Positions 6,361-7,201 of a stretch of DNA of 7,201 bases are shown in pieces; the stretch's first letter is position 1, and the number at the start of each line of letters is the position of its first letter. Both the position numbers and the translations under genes were made by a program. The notes under the pieces were generated by a model. That model did no database searches. It was given only the letters and a program-made list of their open reading frames with translations, and had not been told where the DNA came from. The stretch lies in NCBI GenBank assembly GCA_041584015.1, contig JBFHES010000234.1:1-7201 (forward strand), given 5' to 3'. This stretch comes from JBFHES01 sp041584015 (GTDB lineage: Bacteria; Bacteroidota; Bacteroidia; Bacteroidales; M50B96).

Positions 6361-7201
6361 TTATAATTTAATAAATCGATATGTACCAAGATTTGAACGA
6401 GAATTTTTAACACGCAACATGAACAACCCTGCTGGCAATGAACTAATATCGAGTTGTTTTTGCCACTCAAGCTTAAAGGTCTGCAACATTCGGCCATTCA
6501 TATCTATCAATTCGATTATGGCTGGTTCAGGTGTTGCCAGCTTTATATTAATCCAGTTATTAGCAGGGTTTGGCGAAATACTTAACGATCCGATTTCTTC
6601 GATTTCGTTGGCTAGCAACTGAACTTCTGAATAGTAAAACTCCAAATCTTGTAAGTAGTGCATTTGTCCAATTGGAAACCAATTAAGTTGCATCTCAGTT
6701 ATCATTGACGTTTGATACTGTAACTGAAAATTATAATACATGTAATAATCGGGTACATACGGCAGCAACAACAGATTATTAGGCCAGTTACTATCGTGCT
6801 CTGTACAAAGCATTCCTTGACTCTGCCAATCATTTAAATCATTATCCCAATTTTGGTATATAGTTGTATCTGCATCAAGATTAAGATCGTAGCTGCATAA
6901 ATCTCTTCGCGTATTTATCCAATTACTAACACTATCTACCCAGTGGCTTCTGATAAATGAAGAAAAGCGATTATTGGCTATATACGTCCAAACAAGTTTG
7001 TAAGAAGGATAAACATTGGCTCCATTAACTCTGTAATATACAGCTTCCAATAAGTTATTGTTAGCATCGTAATGCAACGAATCCAGATAGTCAAGTCCAC
7101 TACCAGAAGTTTCATAGGTATGTTGGATGATTAAATTGTTATTCAGATCAAATACACGCCTTTCCCTTTCAACCTCAACCCAGCTTATTGTATTTTCATC
7201 A
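6361..7201 (-). CDS. Second T9SS Tyr/Trp-repeat protein, N-terminus outside the window
   Basis: Open without a stop from the right edge to TAA at 6361, giving 279 visible residues. A TTG at 7077 is inside the frame and is not the real start, because the repeat pattern continues upstream of it. Visible parts in order: about four units of roughly 30 residues (7152 down to 6799) opening with FDLNNN, YDANNN, YIANNR and YDLNLD, the last two with Trp pairs; a module with HDSNW, LLLLP and FYYS (6798-6628); and a T9SS sorting domain (6591-6364) with SPNPANNWINI, LIDMNGRML, SSLPAGLFML and the end YRFIKL. The same three-part order and the shared HDxNW module make it a paralogue of the gene at 4811-6232. 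It lies upstream on the same strand and probably shares its transcript. Function is unknown; a secreted surface protein is the safe description. Confidence 0.83.
   Translation of the reverse strand, partial: DENTISWVEVERERRVFDLNNNLIIQHTYETSGSGLDYLDSLHYDANNNLLEAVYYRVNGANVYPSYKLVWTYIANNRFSSFIRSHWVDSVSNWINTRRDLCSYDLNLDADTTIYQNWDNDLNDWQSQGMLCTEHDSNWPNNLLLLPYVPDYYMYYNFQLQYQTSMITEMQLNWFPIGQMHYLQDLEFYYSEVQLLANEIEEIGSLSISPNPANNWINIKLATPEPAIIELIDMNGRMLQTFKLEWQKQLDISSLPAGLFMLRVKNSRSNLGTYRFIKL
6799..7152 (-). repeat. Visible Tyr/Trp coding repeats of the second T9SS protein
   Basis: About four ~30-residue units of the same type as in the neighbouring paralogue, with more Asn after the opening aromatic residue (LNNN, ANNN, ANNR). 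The array may extend past the right edge. Confidence 0.6.

Overview
The window looks like the chromosome of a marine or gut-type member of the Bacteroidota, probably near the Marinilabiliales. Four things point there. Two secreted proteins end in a type IX secretion (T9SS) sorting domain. Most starts are AT-rich with no Shine-Dalgarno. One gene encodes a lipoprotein-anchored di-heme peroxidase. Base composition is low in GC throughout. The placement is inferred from these traits, not from a marker gene.

Layout, left to right. Positions 1-630 (+) hold the C-terminal part of a ZupT-type ZIP metal transporter, followed at once by a small DUF2007 membrane protein (674-1063, +) and a weak terminator. 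After a 236-bp gap comes a 478-residue major facilitator transporter (1300-2736, +) that resembles the lysosomal dipeptide transporter MFSD1, closed by a strong terminator. Next is a stand-alone small exported protein (3009-3470, +) with four copies of a Glu-rich, Trp-Met-ending motif, its own strong ribosome binding site and its own terminator. A MauG/CcpA-type di-heme cytochrome c peroxidase lipoprotein follows (3645-4715, +).

A 15-bp-stem hairpin (4740-4773) separates this plus-strand block from two convergent minus-strand genes. These are tandem paralogues (4811-6232, and 6361 to beyond the right edge), secreted by T9SS and built from about 30-residue Tyr/Trp repeats.

The plus-strand genes do not form one pathway. 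Terminators make the MFSD1-like gene and the repeat protein separate transcription units, and the peroxidase probably is too. Common themes are envelope transport (metal, probably peptide), periplasmic peroxide removal and secreted surface proteins. I found no tRNA, rRNA, CRISPR array, transposase or phage gene. The least explained items are the small repeat protein at 3009-3470 and the paired T9SS repeat proteins.
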